A stretch of 64,000 nt of DNA from Dromaius novaehollandiae (GCF_036370855.1 NC_088113.1:16016501-16080500); one strand, 5' to 3'. Shown: positions 1-45,760, counted from the stretch's first letter. The notes: generated from the letters alone by a model not told the origin. Translations and numbers: made by a program.

Positions 1-459
1 ATGACCTTGCTAACACTTAACTTTCAGTGGTTATGTTTTGTCATGTTTTTCTCTAGCAAGCCATTGGTGTTCACAATGCTTCAGAAGTCTATTCTGTACC
101 CCAAAACTGGGTGCTTTAGTGTCTTAACTATGATACAGAAAATACTGTGTTTAATGGAGTTTGTTAGTAATAAATCTGGAGATTTTCTTGAACTTGGAAA
201 TACCATAGTAGGAGAAGGAAAGTCTGGTATCAGAAATATTTTTCATGCAGATTAGCAGAATAAGGAATTTCAAACTCTCTCTCTAAATTATCATTGTTGT
301 CTACTAGCATGGGATAAAAATGGACTTTAAGTCTGCTTTCCAGTGAGAGAATAATTGGTTTAATAGTATTTGTTCAATCTTTATTGACTCAAGAAGAAAA
401 TCTTTGATGCTAGGCTGGACTGAGAGCCAAGCTAGTACAGAGATCCTGATCTCTTAGCA

Positions 460-631
460 AATCATGGAATGGTTGAGGTTGGAAGGGACCTCTGGAGATC
501 ATCTAGTCCAACCCCCCCTACTCAAGCAGGGTCACCTAGAGCAGGTTGCCCAGGATTGTGTCCAGATGGCTTTAAATATCTCCAAGGAAGGAGAATCCAC
601 AACTCCTCTGGGCAACCTGTGCCAGTGCTCT
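460..631 (-). mobile_element. CR1 LINE, 5'-truncated 3' end
   Basis: The plus strand reads as the reverse complement of a bird CR1 3' end. It starts with the typical 'gaggttggaagggacctc' block, followed by 'atcatctagtccaac', the CAGGGTCACCTAGAGCAGGTTGCCCAGG block and a 'ctgggcaacctgtgccagtg' block. The element therefore lies on the minus strand with its 3' end near 460. It is only about 170 bases long, as usual for CR1 copies truncated during reverse transcription. This is the clearest avian signature in the window. Confidence 0.93.
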
Positions 632-3600
632 TTATAAGCAGATGAGGATAGTTTAGAAAGAAACTTTATATACACCAGAAATATACTTGTTTAAAAAAAA
701 TGCTAGAAAATTGTCATTGTGTCTGGACACAATCTGGCCATTCTCATCTATAATAAATATTGATGCCTTGTACTCCTTTCTTTTGTTATGAGTTTGGATG
801 GAGTGCCTGCATTCTTCATATCTTTTTGCAGTTCTGATCCTGAATTGCTCCAGTTAATGAAAACATGGAAATGACCAGTGTTTCAGATTGTCCAAACTAA
901 TGTTTAACAAATAATTGAGGCTTTTAAGAACATGCCTATTTAAAATGGTAAACTGTTGATGTAAGGCTTTTTTTTTTCTTTTGCGCCAAGGTAATGGCTT
1001 ATTGATCAGTTGGCCATAGCTGAAAGCTGAAATGTAGTCTTCCCTGGATGAGATGTGCATGTTGTTCATTGTTTCATTTTTGTTAGAGAAAAAGGATTTC
1101 TTCTATGTTAATTAATTCTATATTAATGAGGCCATCCACTTTTATGTTGCACTAGGCCTGCTGAAATTGATCATATTTTGTCCCAAAATAGCTTTTGTAT
1201 TAGGAGATTGATTAGCCTTTGAGTATTTGAAGCGCTGATTATCAGCCATTCCAGCTAACTCTAATAACATTTTTCTGCTGAGAAGCTTTTGAAAAAGCTC
1301 AGGACTTAAATTTTATTCCAGTATATCTTTTTGTTTAATGGATGAAGTTCATTCTAGAGACTAGATTTTTTGGATATTCTTAAAGGGAATTAATTGCTGC
1401 AAATCTTATTAGGAAAAGTGTTACGTATGTAGAAAGGTAACAAGGTGCATGTCATTTTATTATTCCAGAGCATTTTTATAACTGACAAAATATGACTATT
1501 TTGGCTTGTAAACAAGACTGACTTGCTGTCACGGAAGTTACAGACTTGTACAAAGACATCATTTGACAAACGTTTAGTTCTTAGGCTTTGGAGCTACTTG
1601 AGCATGCCCTCCAAGTTTGGGAGGGTGTTTTCATCTGACCTTCTAAATTACAGGAGTGTATTAGCTGACTTGTCAGGTTCTTGATCTGTGTTGAATGTAG
1701 TTTTGTAGCGTATTTTATACACGTACTGAAAATTGGCATACTAAGTGTCAAAATTGGTAAGATCTGCAAGCTTAAACTTAACAAAAGGCAGAAGCATTTA
1801 GTGGCCAAATTAATGAAAATCATCATAGGTGCTTTGAAAACTTCTGAGAGAATTCTAACAGCTTTGCTGCTGCCAAGAAGGTAGAGACTTCTCCTTTTAT
1901 ATTATTGAATCAATGCTGAAAGACAACGCAAGCAAATCAACATGCTTTAAATCCCCACCTGACATCAGTGAGACCCTTCCTTTAAGTGCTAGAAGATCAA
2001 ACGGTTGATAGTATAGAGGGACACTGAATGCAAATTTGAATCTTTTGATGGAAAGTTCAGCATATGTAACAACAGCATAATGTTACCACCCTGCTCAAGA
2101 AAGAATATTTACATGTTTAGGGAGAGTAACAGGAAAAGAGACATGCCTACTTACTGTTCTGGAAGTCTAATCCTTTAACCTGGTCGAGAGATGTGGAATT
2201 CATTAGGAGTTGTCTTCATTCATAGGTGGTTAAAGCTTCTAGAAAGAATTCACGTTTAATATCTTGCATGGTTAAATACTGGCTTTGACAAGCATTTTAT
2301 GTTAATCCTAAACTGTTTCTTTAGTGTTTTGCTTTGTCTTAACATTTGAAGCTTTTTCAGTGATGTTTGAATGACTTCCCTCCTTGTGAAACTGTCCTTA
2401 ATGTTTATTAAGGATGGGATGGTCTATCTGTGGTGTGCTGTATCAGGGGTCTGCAAAGACTGTCTTGGAAACTGATGATTTACAGGACAGAAGCTGTCCA
2501 GCTGGATGGCTAGCCACCCTGTAGTAAGCCTCATTTATAACTAGCAATAACTAAATAAAAGGGGGTGGAAAGCAAACATAGTAGATGTCAGATATGGGAA
2601 GAATCTGAGTTATTCACTAATTTAAACTTCCATACTGCCTATTCATTTTCTTTAAAAAAGAAAAAAATGCCTTCAGGTATCTCTTGAATGCTGGAAACAT
2701 CTAAAAAGAGGTTCATCTGCTCATGGCAAGAGATAAGGATAAGCTTTATTAATATTTGCAGGAAGTAGCTTTACAGCAACGTGAGAGTCAGTTCCTCAGA
2801 GCCTGAGAACTGTGTGCCTGCAACTAATTATTAAAGATCTGTACAAAATTCTCAAAAGAAAACAGATACACTTATGTTAGAACACATCCCTAGTAATGTT
2901 AGGCAACAGATGATTGATGTATAGAAATAAGATGTTAGTGTGAATTATCCATTTAAGATGGAAATGTAGGGCTTTAATATTAAAAACAAAGTCAGCTGCT
3001 CCTTTTCAGAGGACTGCCTTGTCATATGGCTCCAAGCTGTGAGAAGAAACAAGCTTGAAACCACATCTTTGTTTCTCATGTAAGAATCTGGGTGCTAAAA
3101 CGTATTTCTGTATAAGTTTTAGGCCTTCTGACAACTATGCCTGGTTATTTAAAAAAAAAAAAAAAATCGCTTTTGATCTTCTGGAGGCCTTGACAGTTTG
3201 AATGTGAGCCCTTTCTCAGTCAGTCATAATAGAAAATGCTTGACTTAGTAATGCTTGTTTAATCCTTCCAAACTTTATGGATAAAGTGTCACAGATAAAT
3301 CTTTCAAGAGATCTAAGAATCCCTCCTGAAACCCAAGTGAACTGATGGGCTTCATCTCTGAGATATCAAACTGGTTCTAGGCTCAGCTTTACCCCACCCC
3401 CAAGCCCTGAGTTTCTTGCATAGGATTGCCAGAATGGACATGATGTATACAGCTATTTAAAAATACTCACAAAAGTTGCAAAGAGTTATTTGGTGCTTCC
3501 TACTTTACATGGGCAAGCAAGGGAGTGGGCAGACCTTATCCCCCTAAAAATTGGTAGAGTCTTTGCTGAAATTGTTCTCATTCTGGAATAACTTAAAAAA

Positions 3601-4023
3601 AATAAAAAGAAAAAAAGAAAGAAAGAAAATTCCCAGAAGAAAATGCTGGCGTCCCTGTTACATCATCCTGCCAGTTGGGGTTTAAGTCTTGAATAAACTC
3701 ATTGTTAGTTTTTAAGCAAGAAGATGGTTAGCGTTGTAAGGTTACTCTTGTCCTTTGAGAAGGTTGGATTTTTCTTTGCTTCATTCCTGTTAATGTTTTT
3801 GCATATGTACTGTTGAGGAACAAACCTGCTGGTACTCCTTTCCTAATGTCAAAGCATACCGACCGCTGCTTCGTGTGCTGTCATTCGCCTCATTTTTATT
3901 TAGGTGTGGTAGTCCATCTGTTTGTTGCACTTGGATATGCTGTAACTCTTGACCTCACTGTGGATTCACTCCTCCTTTCTTGCCTCACTTTTTATTCATG
4001 TTAAAATATGTATTTCCTATTAT

Positions 4024-4063
4024 TAAATCTGTTATGCTTTCTTTAAATCTGTTATGCTTTCTT
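4024..4063. repeat. 20-base perfect tandem duplication
   Basis: The 20-base unit taaatctgttatgctttctt occurs twice head to tail with no mismatch. It is probably a recent local slippage or duplication event in noncoding DNA. Confidence 0.9.
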
Positions 4064-5104
4064 GACAGTTTGTACTTTGTTTCCTTATGGGATTTAGCCA
4101 AGAAAAGGTAGCAAGTGTCTTTTTCTTTCTCCTTGAAGGCTCTAAAAGTATCTGCCACAGCAGCAAATATTTGTAAACAAAATGGGAATTCATTAGTACA
4201 GCCTTGTGAAATTGTTATGAAAACATAGCTGCTGAATCACATACCACTGCTGTATGACACCAGATAGCAAAGGTTAAAAGCACCCTCCCTGGGAGAAACA
4301 AACTATTGTAAGGCTCTGTTAACATAATTTCAACTCTAAATTTTGATTTCCTTTTTTGACTTCCTATTTCTGCATATAGCATATCCAACATTGAAATTGG
4401 AACACACTATAAACTCATGTGAGACAGCTATAGGAACGTGATCCATTTCTGTGTAAGACACTTAGGACTTCTTGGCAATCTCTCTTCTGTCTCCCTCCCC
4501 ATCTCCTTGGCCCCCTTCCCTCCCCCCCCCAACATGAAATGAAGAAGAAGAAAAAATCATTCTGAAGGCTTCTAAACAAGAAAGTGAAGCATTTGCATTT
4601 GTGTTTTCAGGGCTCAGAGATAACCTGATAAGCATATAGCTCTTGCAATGTAATAGACGTTTCCTGTAAAATTAAGTGGGAAGGTTAACCTTTGTATCAG
4701 CAATTCTTGTTCCTCTTAAGAATGTTCTGCCTTTTCATTATAGTGTTAGGTTAACCTGCTACAAGGGTTGAAAGGTCTGTGCCTTCTTATTATAGTATCT
4801 ATTATTAAAACAAACTTAAGCCGCTCAAAGTTACAGAGCACTTGCAGCACTGTAAACTGCACAAACTTACAACCATTGCTTCACTGCATGAAATGTAGTC
4901 AGATTACTAGTGATGAAATATTGTAGTGATGAATTCCTAAGCTTATGAATGTTTTGAGACATTTTTTTAGTCTTCTCTTGGGCTGGTCCCACGAGTGTGT
5001 ACAGGTTTGTCTGTATTGTTGGTTTGTAGATGCTAATGAAACCAGACTTTTGTTCTCTCCTTTTTGTTTGTACTGTTACACTCCCATATGGTGCATAGAA
5101 TGCC

Positions 5105-5110
5105 AATAAA
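5105..5110 (+). terminator. AATAAA polyadenylation signal candidate
   Basis: A canonical AATAAA lies in an AT-rich context with T-rich and TGT-containing sequence downstream, and a second AATAAA-like hexamer lies within 60 bases. It could mark the distal end of the upstream plus-strand transcript (RAB22A by synteny). There is no transcript evidence, and AATAAA is common by chance in such sequence. Confidence 0.3.
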
Positions 5111-5125
5111 GAATTGGGCATAATG

Positions 5126-8100
5126 TAAGCAGCCTTTTCAGCTTAAGCATTCATAATAAACTTTTATAACATGCTAATAACATGCTAAATCATTACCAGT
5201 CTGATGTATTGTGCGAAAAGGTGTAAACATTTTATTAATAAAAAGCTTTGTTTATAAATGTCCTGGTTTTGTTTATAAATGGTTCCCAAATTCTCAACAT
5301 CCTCGAAAACAGTCTGTGAAGTAATAGAGTTAGAGAAGAGGAATGTAAGCAATACTGAGGCAGAAATGAATCTAAGTGATAGTTCAAATAGCTGTTTTCC
5401 AAAAGTACTGACTAGTGGACATTCAGAAACTGGAGCTTTTTCCTTGTTTATACACAAAGACAAAAGACAAACTTGTACAAAAAGGGAATGGGGAAAAATA
5501 GCAAAGAGAATGCAGCTTTTGTCTAACACTTCCTTTCACTGCAGCATGATGGCTGAGAAACTGCAGGCCACACGCGGTCTTGTCAACTCGTGCAAGGCCT
5601 GACAAATCCTACCAGGGTCCAGTTATTTAATACACTGCTTTTTGCTTAGACCTCATCAAAAGTGAGGTTCTTGACTGTTTAGACCAGGTTTCTGTCAGTC
5701 AAAACTGTGAAGAGATTTTAATTTCTGTGTAGTGTTTTGGGGGGTTGTCTTGCTGGAGAGAGATCCTTTCTTATTTCCTAATACTTACAGTTAACTTTTT
5801 TTTCATTTGGTGGTTGTGTAGTGTAGAAATGCTGATTTGGCTAGAGTTATCTCACTTGCCTGAGATGGTGCTTCAAGGATGTAGGTTTTTTTTCGTCTAA
5901 ACATGCGATACGAGTCAAACATTTAGTCAATAGCAGCCTTCAAAATAAAAGCATAAATAAGCAAAAATATCCCATTTCTGATACTGCTATTTCACTGGAT
6001 AAGAACTCGTACCTAGTTATATTTCTGTGCCTTTCTACTAAGGAACTGGCTGCAGTTCATGTGCAGAAACAGATACTGGTATCTCTTTACCACAGACCTG
6101 GAATAGTTTACTTTAAATGTATTGTTCAGCGTCTGCTGTTTTTAAAAGTCCTTTTAGACACAAGTAAGCTGCTTTGAAGAGTTTCAGATGTATTTGTGTA
6201 AGGAGTATGAATGTGCTTACGAGGGTGCGTAGGAAGGCTAAACACAGGGAATGTGCTAGAATAGGAAAAACACACTGACGTGTTTGCATATGGAAGCTCT
6301 AAATGCAAAGCATGTGATTTGCGCAGGGTATGAGAGAACAGTGTTTCATGTGGCTCGAGTGTCATAGCTTTTAAGGTAAAAGTTTTTTTAGCAGATGGAA
6401 GTGTCCTTTAAAATTGTTCTAATACAAAACCTCAGATGCATTTTAAAGTCTCCCTGTAGCGTTCATCCCTAATATTTCTTCCTATTTATCAAAAATGCAC
6501 CCTGGCAACAAGTTGTCTCTTAGGCTTGTTATTGCTGAATAGTTAATAAAGTGAGGATTGTTTTTTGTAACTGATAAGGATGGAGTATTACAGGTGGCCT
6601 TGGTGCATGCCTGTTTCAATTAATCTGATCTGCCCAATACTAAATATCACACATTATTTATTTATGAGTGTAGTTTGTAAGGTTTCCGTTAGATTTTAAA
6701 TTTTCAACCTTGAATAAACACTGTTTTGCTTGATAGAAGATGTAGGAGAGCCCTCCAAATTCAAGCACATAAGTCAAAGCTGCCAGTTAATGCAAGATGG
6801 CACAATTTTGCAAACCCTTTAACATCTGGATCATTAAATGCTTAAGGGTGTACTTTGAGGAAGAAGCAGAACTTTGAAAGGACTGGGCAGCAACACTGAA
6901 CAGCTGTTTACTTTGGGGACTTTTATTATGTATGATTTATATATTGTGTAAGGTTTCCTCCGTCTTGTTCCTCATCGTTAGTTTCCAATTAACTTGCAGC
7001 TATGCATAAAGCTTGTCTTTTTCTGCCAATTAGAATGTTTATGGACTCCGAATGCCTAGCTCAATGAGAGAATCTGTTTATAAAAATAAAACAATCTACG
7101 AGATTACATGAAAGAAGATAATCTTTCCAGAGTATCAGCCAAAGAAAACTGTACTCCAAAGCATAACAGCAAACTGAATTATCTTGTGATTTGAAATCTA
7201 ATTAAATGTTATGGCATAATCTGTAGTTTATAGTATAAATGAAACCCCCCTCCAAGTAGCAGAAATAATAAGCCAAGAACATCCTAGGCTCCAAATCTGA
7301 TTAACCAAGGAAAGTAGAATAGCAGGGACTTGAAAAAAACTAGCTGAAAAAAAAACCCCATGTGTAGCCAGGAGACTCTACAACTAACATGAGTTGTTCT
7401 TGGTTGCTTGTGTCGGAGCGTTTTCTTTAGCTGGTACCAGGATTGCTATGTAAACATCCAGGTACATAGTGAGTTTGGCCTCACTACTCAGGTCTGTGTT
7501 CCAGATCAGCGCATGGAAGCAGCCGTATCCAGAGTGCGATCAAAACCAATGGCCTGTCGTGTGCTGATGGCTCTCAGAAAGAGGTGAAAGGAGCATCAGA
7601 GAGATGCAGGCAGGAGCTCGGGTGTCTTTAGCTGATGTCCCCAAAGGGAGGGCTTGTGGCTGATGGTGTGGGCCGAGACCTGACTCGAGCGCTCTGCTCG
7701 CAGCTTTGCCCTGTGCGCACTGGCTCAGCGCAGGCAAGTTGCACAGAGCCGGTGCCATCGGCAGGGCTGCGACGCAGAGGACGTTGTCGTACCCAACCAA
7801 AGGTGCCCTGCTGTCCAGGACGCTCGAAGGGGACCTGAATAACGTTGCTCTGTTTTCTGCCAGCTAGTCCCCGACAGGAGCGTGGAGCGTTGCTCAGGGC
7901 ATGGGCAGTGAGTATGACACGGCAGGTGCCTGGATTTGCGGCTGCCGAGCTCAGAGACGGATAATTTCCTCTGGCCAGGGAAGGGTCCCCCTGGGCTGGC
8001 AGTTCTCAGCTTCCTGGAGGTAAGTCCCTGAGCCTAGTTTTTGTGCTTGTGAAATGAGCGGTTTAGTGGCTGGAGCACTAACCTGGCACGCTTCAAAACC

Positions 8101-9480
8101 GTAGCTGCATCCTCCAAACGCTGCGTGCCCCTTCAGGCTGGGGGCTTGGGTCCGTGCCGAGCGGGAGCGGGGCTCTGCGGCTGGGCTCTGCCCCTTGGCC
8201 GGACGCTCCCTGCCACGGGCCTGTGTGCTGTTCTGCCAAGGGCATGTGTCAACCAGGCATGGAGACTGAGGAACAAAAAACATGGATCGATCTCTGGAGC
8301 AATCTCTGGAAAATAATCCCTTTTCCACATCTTTCTTTTGCAAACTGAAAGAGCTTGGGGTGGTTGTTTCACCTCTTTGTTGTTACTACTTCCCTTTTCT
8401 TTCATTTTTCCCCCAGCAGTTTTTTCTTTTTCCTGCATCATTATGTGACCATCTTTTTCCCAATATACAGAAGGAATTTAAGGAAGAAAAGTAGCAAGTT
8501 ATTTGAGCATATTGATGTGCACCACTAAAGCTCACACCAATTAGTCCTGATGCATTGGCTAACAGTTATCAGGTTTCATTTGCATTATGCAAAACCAAGA
8601 GTTATACAAAATACACATGTATTTTTTTCATGCAGAATGAAAGATATCTCAGGGAAAAAAAAAACAAAAGACAAAACAGCATTTGAGGTGGTTAAGCAGA
8701 CTAGTTGAAAAATCAGGGACAAGAGCAGCTGAAGTGTTGAGATGTGGTATAAATACTACAGATGAGCTTTCGCAGGCTTCCTTAGAGCACTGAATGTCAT
8801 CCCGTTTAGTGGTGTTAGCATTTACATCAGTCACCTGCCATTGCTGTTATTGCCACAAATGAGAACTTGTGTGTTATGAATTCCAGATCTTTTTAGCCCC
8901 ATACACATTTTTTGCAATTGTATGTATGAATTAAAACAACATGATATAAAGAACCTGTGTGTGGGTGAGTTACACAGTGCATCATGTGTCAGTGGCGTGA
9001 TAAAATGGATGTTCTGAATGTTATGTTTTTATTCACCTTTTATCTTTTTGCTAATTGACCTTGTTCAGACTTACTCAGCACACCTGTATGCTTTAAGAGT
9101 CGCTATAGTCAATCTATGTCCATATGCTTGCTTTTTTTTTGGTAAATGCAGTTATTTCCTCCCCAAGTCTTGCATGTCCAAAGCCCAAAAGAGGCAACCC
9201 AGCTGCCTATTTAAACTTTTTAGTATATAAATCATGTTTTTAAGAGCATTACCCTGGGCATGTTTCCGCTAGTGACACGGACACCCTGAACTGCTGCTTC
9301 ATTAAGCGTTGTACCCCCCTGCCTTTCACGTATCACCAAAACGCCTCCTAAAGCTCCTCCAGAACGTCTGAAGCGAGGGGATACCGTAGGTGTAGCACTG
9401 CTGGAGCGACAGCGGCCTAAGGACGTGGGTAAAGCGGCACTTGTATCCTGTCAGACCAACCTGCAATTCTGAAAAAAGGC
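5126..9480. other. Intergenic stretch upstream of VAPB
   Basis: No exon with splice signals or a recognisable protein was found. A moderately GC-rich, CpG-containing patch at about 7,500-8,260 opens several overlapping frames on both strands, none of them recognisable. The remainder is AT-rich with ordinary homopolymer runs. Confidence 0.5.
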
Positions 9481-9827
9481 TCTAAGTCTTGACGGGCCGC
9501 GGCGCAGCGAGCGCGCTTCCCCTCCCCGCGCTTTCGGCAGCGCCCAGCGGGGCCGAGGCGGCAGCCGGGCCTGTCCCCGACCCGCGCCGCGGCGCCCGAC
9601 GTCAGGCGCAGCCTCGCTCTGGCGCCGCCGTGCTGCATCATCCCGCCCGCCGCCCGCCCCGCTCCCCCCCCGCCCCGCCCCGGCCGCCCGCGTCGCTGCC
9701 GCGCGTCGCGTGCGCGCTGCGAGCTGCCGCCGCGCCCGCTCCGCTCCGCTCCCCGCAGCGCCGCTGCCCTCGCCGCCCCGGGGCCGCTCGGCGGGGGGTG
9801 ACTACACCGGCCGGGCGCGCCCCCCGC

Positions 9828-9900
9828 CTTCCTCCCTCCCTCCCTCCCTCCTTTCCTTTCTGGCTTCCTTCCCCTCCTGCCCGGCCCTTCCTCTCTCCGC
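9828..9900 (+). repeat. Pyrimidine-rich tract with (TCCC)n in the VAPB promoter/5' UTR
   Basis: A nearly pure C/T stretch with about five consecutive TCCC units, then CTTTCCTTTC and CTTCC blocks, lies just upstream of the VAPB start codon. Such mirror-like polypurine/polypyrimidine tracts can form triplex DNA and vary in length. If transcribed, it would give the 5' UTR a pyrimidine-rich segment. Confidence 0.8.
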
Positions 9901-9936
9901 CTGGTGCCGCCACCGCCGAGGAGCAGGAGGAGGAAC

Positions 9937-41902
<31,966 letters not shown>

Positions 41903-44900
41903 AGGCAGCATGCTGGGAATTGTAAATTGGTTTGATGGTTCTGCCATATCATTGGATTAAATTTATTCATAACAATGTTTAAAAAAAAAATTAATGTATG
42001 ACATCTCACAGGTCTTGCCTTTAAATTACCCCTGCACAAATATTATGTAACATAATCTAGAAAGTTTAAAATGTACAATGAGTGAATGAAAGAGAATATT
42101 CTTCAGTGATGAATGGGGGGGAAAATCACGATTTAACACTACAATGGAATATTGTATATGTCATTTTAAACATTCTTAGACCCTGGTACATGTTGCTGGA
42201 TTACCTCTTTTTAAAAAAAGAAAAATAGAAAAAAACTATTCCTCCACTGCTGGAGCTGGCCCTATTGGATGTTTGGAGCTGGGTTAGGCAGGAGGTGTTG
42301 ATAACTTCTGTAAAATATGTTAATCCACCATTCTACTCATAAATTTAACAGTTTCTGTCAGTGTCTTCAACTCTGTGCAAGTTACCAATTTCTTGGCACT
42401 TAAATGAATAGTGAGAAGCTGAAAAGAATTGTACGTGGCAATGCTGAATGTGCTAGGCATCATTAAGAGGCATATATTGACTGGTATGACACTCATTTGG
42501 AATAAAGGTCAATGCCGCCTTCTCATAAAGGGACCAAGCTACATTGCTGTTGGTTCATTTAGTTGAATTAAAATGTTATTCAGAGATGTTTAATGCATAT
42601 TTAACTTATTTAATGTATTTCATCTCATGTTTCCTTATTGTCACAAAATTGACTAATACTATATGGTATAAAAAGGCACCTGTTTTAAAGCCAGTGACTA
42701 GAACTAAAAATTTGCTGCTGTAGTGATGCGAGATTCTTCTGCCTCCTGGTGTTTTGGGCACTACACAATTGTTGGAGTTTTGATCATCTGAGCATTGGAG
42801 AAACAGTGGTCAGGAAACTGTTTTTGTATGTAAATAAGTCTATCTAGGGGAAAAAATATTAGTAGTAAACTAGTTCTATGCCGTAAAAAGACCAATCCTG
42901 TTTGACTATGTAGCATCAAAAAAAAAAAAGAAAAGAAAAGAAATTAAATAAAGCCCCCAAACTAAAGTTTCTTTTGTTACTTTTGTCATGTACTCACAGT
43001 TTTAGAGGGGGGGAAAAAAAAAGAACAGTATTCTCTGCCAACTTAGTTTGCTTATGGCATCAGGAAACTGTCAGTCTTATTTCAGGATGATTTTTTTTCC
43101 CCAGCGTAATTTTAGTCTCTAAAATAAATCCAACTCCATCCTAAGCCTGGTATACATAAGTGTTGTTCAAAATAATCATACCGACTGCTGATGTACTACA
43201 TAACTTCCCGTTTTTCAGTTTGATTGGATTTAGTAGTCAATATAGTTGATAGTATGTTGAAAGTGAGGCTAAGATATTTGTGTTTCTAAGCATACTTTTA
43301 TTACAAAATACATAAACTCAATATATTTTAGCATGTCGAATTTCAGTAGATGAAATAGTTTTTTGAGCAAGTAAATCCCCGTATATTCATAGATGTTAGG
43401 TCCAGAAACCATCAGTGACATTGCCAGTCTAGTGTAGCATACCAAAGTTTTTATAACACCCTTCAGGATTAAGATGTGTCTTTAAAATGTGGCTTCTTTC
43501 TTTCCTTTATTGTTCCTGTGATTCTTGAGGAAACTGTTTGGGCTGCACTATCTACTACACTCTTACTGCATCATTGACCTTTATATTTATTTCACACATA
43601 TCTCAAGGGTTTCCTGTTTTGCAAGTGCAAATAAGCAAAATTCTATGTGAAGTTTAAAAAGAAAATGGAAAAAAATTCTCCCTGGCATGTTCAGCTTATG
43701 AGCACAACTCTGTGCAAGCTTCCTCTAGAAGAGCCAACAGAAATGAGCATCTTCAGCATTTTAAAATGTTAGTGCCTTGTCTGCTCAGGGTGGAAGGGAC
43801 AAAGCAATTAAAGTCTGCTTGTAAAGGGCAGAGAAGATGGGAGATGAGCCGGAAAGAAAGCAGCAGTGAGTTCAGTGTGACAAATTGGGCAGAACTGATC
43901 AAGAAGGAGATACTTTCAGGGCATTAGAAGCTAATGGAAACTTTTACAATAAGCATTTAAGAACAACCTTTTCAAAAAGATAAGGTAACTGATGTAAAAT
44001 AAGTTTGCATGGCTTTGAAGAATATTTTTGAGAAAACCATGACTAAAGGGAGACTGAACTATCCAGTGTTTTTTTGGAGGCTGTAAACATTCTGACCTCA
44101 CTAAAAATGTGTTTTCTGAAGAGCTGAACTCCTAATTTGCTTTTCTTAAAAATAGTAATACTAATGTTGTTAACTTTTCTGAGAGCACTTTGTCCTGCTG
44201 CAAAACAGCCCCAGAAAAGCTTCTTTTCAAAAAATTCTGTCTTTGCAGAGTAAAGGGGGAAGATTGAAGCTTTAACCTGGTCTTTGTGGGGATATGTTTA
44301 ATAATATTCCAGGCAGATGTCACACACAGTTAGCTACCACACATGATTTTTCTGGCAAAGGCAGCTTCCAGATGAAGAAAGCCAGCAGAATGTCTCTCCT
44401 CCTTTTGGTGTTTAATAGTTGCACTCCTCAGTGATCTGTGAAAACTTGGAACTTGGTCATTTGTGAGCAAAGTTGTTTCTGTTGTTTGCATTCCAGAAGT
44501 ACATAGAGGTCAGGAAAACACTCTCATGCTCTGCTAGATGCCTTACAAACATGATTAAAAGAGACCACCAAACAGAGGTCCTTAGTTTAAATGGCTAGCT
44601 AAGGATGTACTGGTAACAACTGCAGTCTGCAGCTGGGACTGACCCACGCTGTCAGTCTTAAACCAGACCGTTACATGAAGTTTTTATATTTTGGAACTTG
44701 ACAAAATTCTGAGGTCTTTCCTTCCCATTTTTGACAACAGCCTAAACAGATAGTAGCACTGAATTGTCTGGATAATGCTTTATTTTTGCTGAGCTTAAAA
44801 TAAAATGAATGTTCAGTGGGAACCTTTTTACCTGTCCATTTGACCGGACCCTTTATTCTTAGGCAGCAGAAGGAAAACTGTGGATGTTTCCTGGCAAGAT

Positions 44901-45760
44901 TCTTAAAAAGCTAGTCTTTGGGTGTATTGCCAAAATCATTTCTACGTGTTCTTAAGCCACTGGGATTTTTGTAAGTTGTACTTTAGGTGATGACACCAGA
45001 GCGAATACTTTCATCAAGTGTTCATAGAAAGTGAATTATTCTGGAGGGCATTATGTATCTTAGGAAGCTATGCATGAAACAAAGTTTATAAATATTATTA
45101 TTGTCTGGTGTTCTCACATGACACCAGATGTTAGAAAACAGTGTATAACTGATACATGATAGTAGAAATCAAGTTACTACTTAATCTAATGATTGTTCTT
45201 GCCATTATTTTCAGATAGCTACTTGCATATACATGTACTGTTAATTTTTATAAGAGTCAGTAGAGGCTGCTTAGGTAGTCTTCCCTTTCTGGATATTTGC
45301 ACTCTTGTCTGTTCCTTGGGCCCTCTGTGTGAATAGGTTTCTAAAATGTCGTGAAGCCAATGGGAAATGAACAGAAAACAGTTTCTACTATTTCCACATA
45401 GTTATCCGCATCTTGAAGGAAATCTTTTGTGCATGAATGATAACTATTGCTCTACATTGGCAGTCATCAAATAGGAATGCACAACTATAGCAAACGCATA
45501 TGCAGGCTAGGCACCTAGTTTGGTGTAATTGTTGAAGAGCCTTAAGGATCAAAGAGCAAGATAATACCGTGTATGTAAAATTGAGAGAGATTGATGATTG
45601 ATTACCATAATGTAATTTTCTAAAAATATGGGATTGTAAAGATTGACAACAGTATTCCATGCTACTTTTTTCTCCTGAAATGCTGTTAGTGGGATAAAGT
45701 TGGAAGCTCACTTTGCAAATTGCTAGAGTTTTTTCTCACCAATAAACTATAAAGGGTTTC
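41903..45760 (+). other. VAPB: VAPB 3' UTR (extent uncertain)
   Basis: Noncoding, AT-rich sequence follows the TAG. AATAAA hexamers occur at 42501-42506, 42947-42952, 43123-43128, 44799-44804 and 45741-45746, so alternative polyadenylation is likely. Human VAPB has a multi-kilobase 3' UTR, so the transcript may run further than the last signal listed. An A-rich stretch with AAAAG units lies at 42917-42946. No other gene is visible. Confidence 0.5.
42501..42506 (+). terminator. VAPB: Proximal polyadenylation signal candidate for VAPB
   Basis: This is the first canonical AATAAA after the VAPB stop codon, about 600 bases downstream, followed by GTTGG-type and T-rich sequence. It would produce a short-3'UTR mRNA. 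Confidence 0.4.

Larger units (their letters stand above)
1..5125 (+). other. AT-rich noncoding stretch; possible 3' UTR or flank of upstream RAB22A
   Basis: I see no coding exon here. The sequence is AT-rich with several AATAAA hexamers (for example 752-757 and 5105-5110), a CR1 insertion at 460-631, A-rich runs (3150-3165 and 3597-3630) and a 20-base tandem duplication at 4024-4063. In mammals RAB22A lies directly upstream of VAPB in the same orientation and has a very long 3' UTR, so part of this stretch may be that UTR. The identity is inferred from synteny: the RAB22A C-terminal prenylation motif is not in the window. It could equally be plain intergenic DNA. Confidence 0.3.

Noticed and set aside
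5279-5602. 107-codon plus-strand open frame upstream of VAPB
   Set aside because: There is no recognisable similarity and no splice, promoter or poly(A) context. The opposite strand is open as well; most likely chance.
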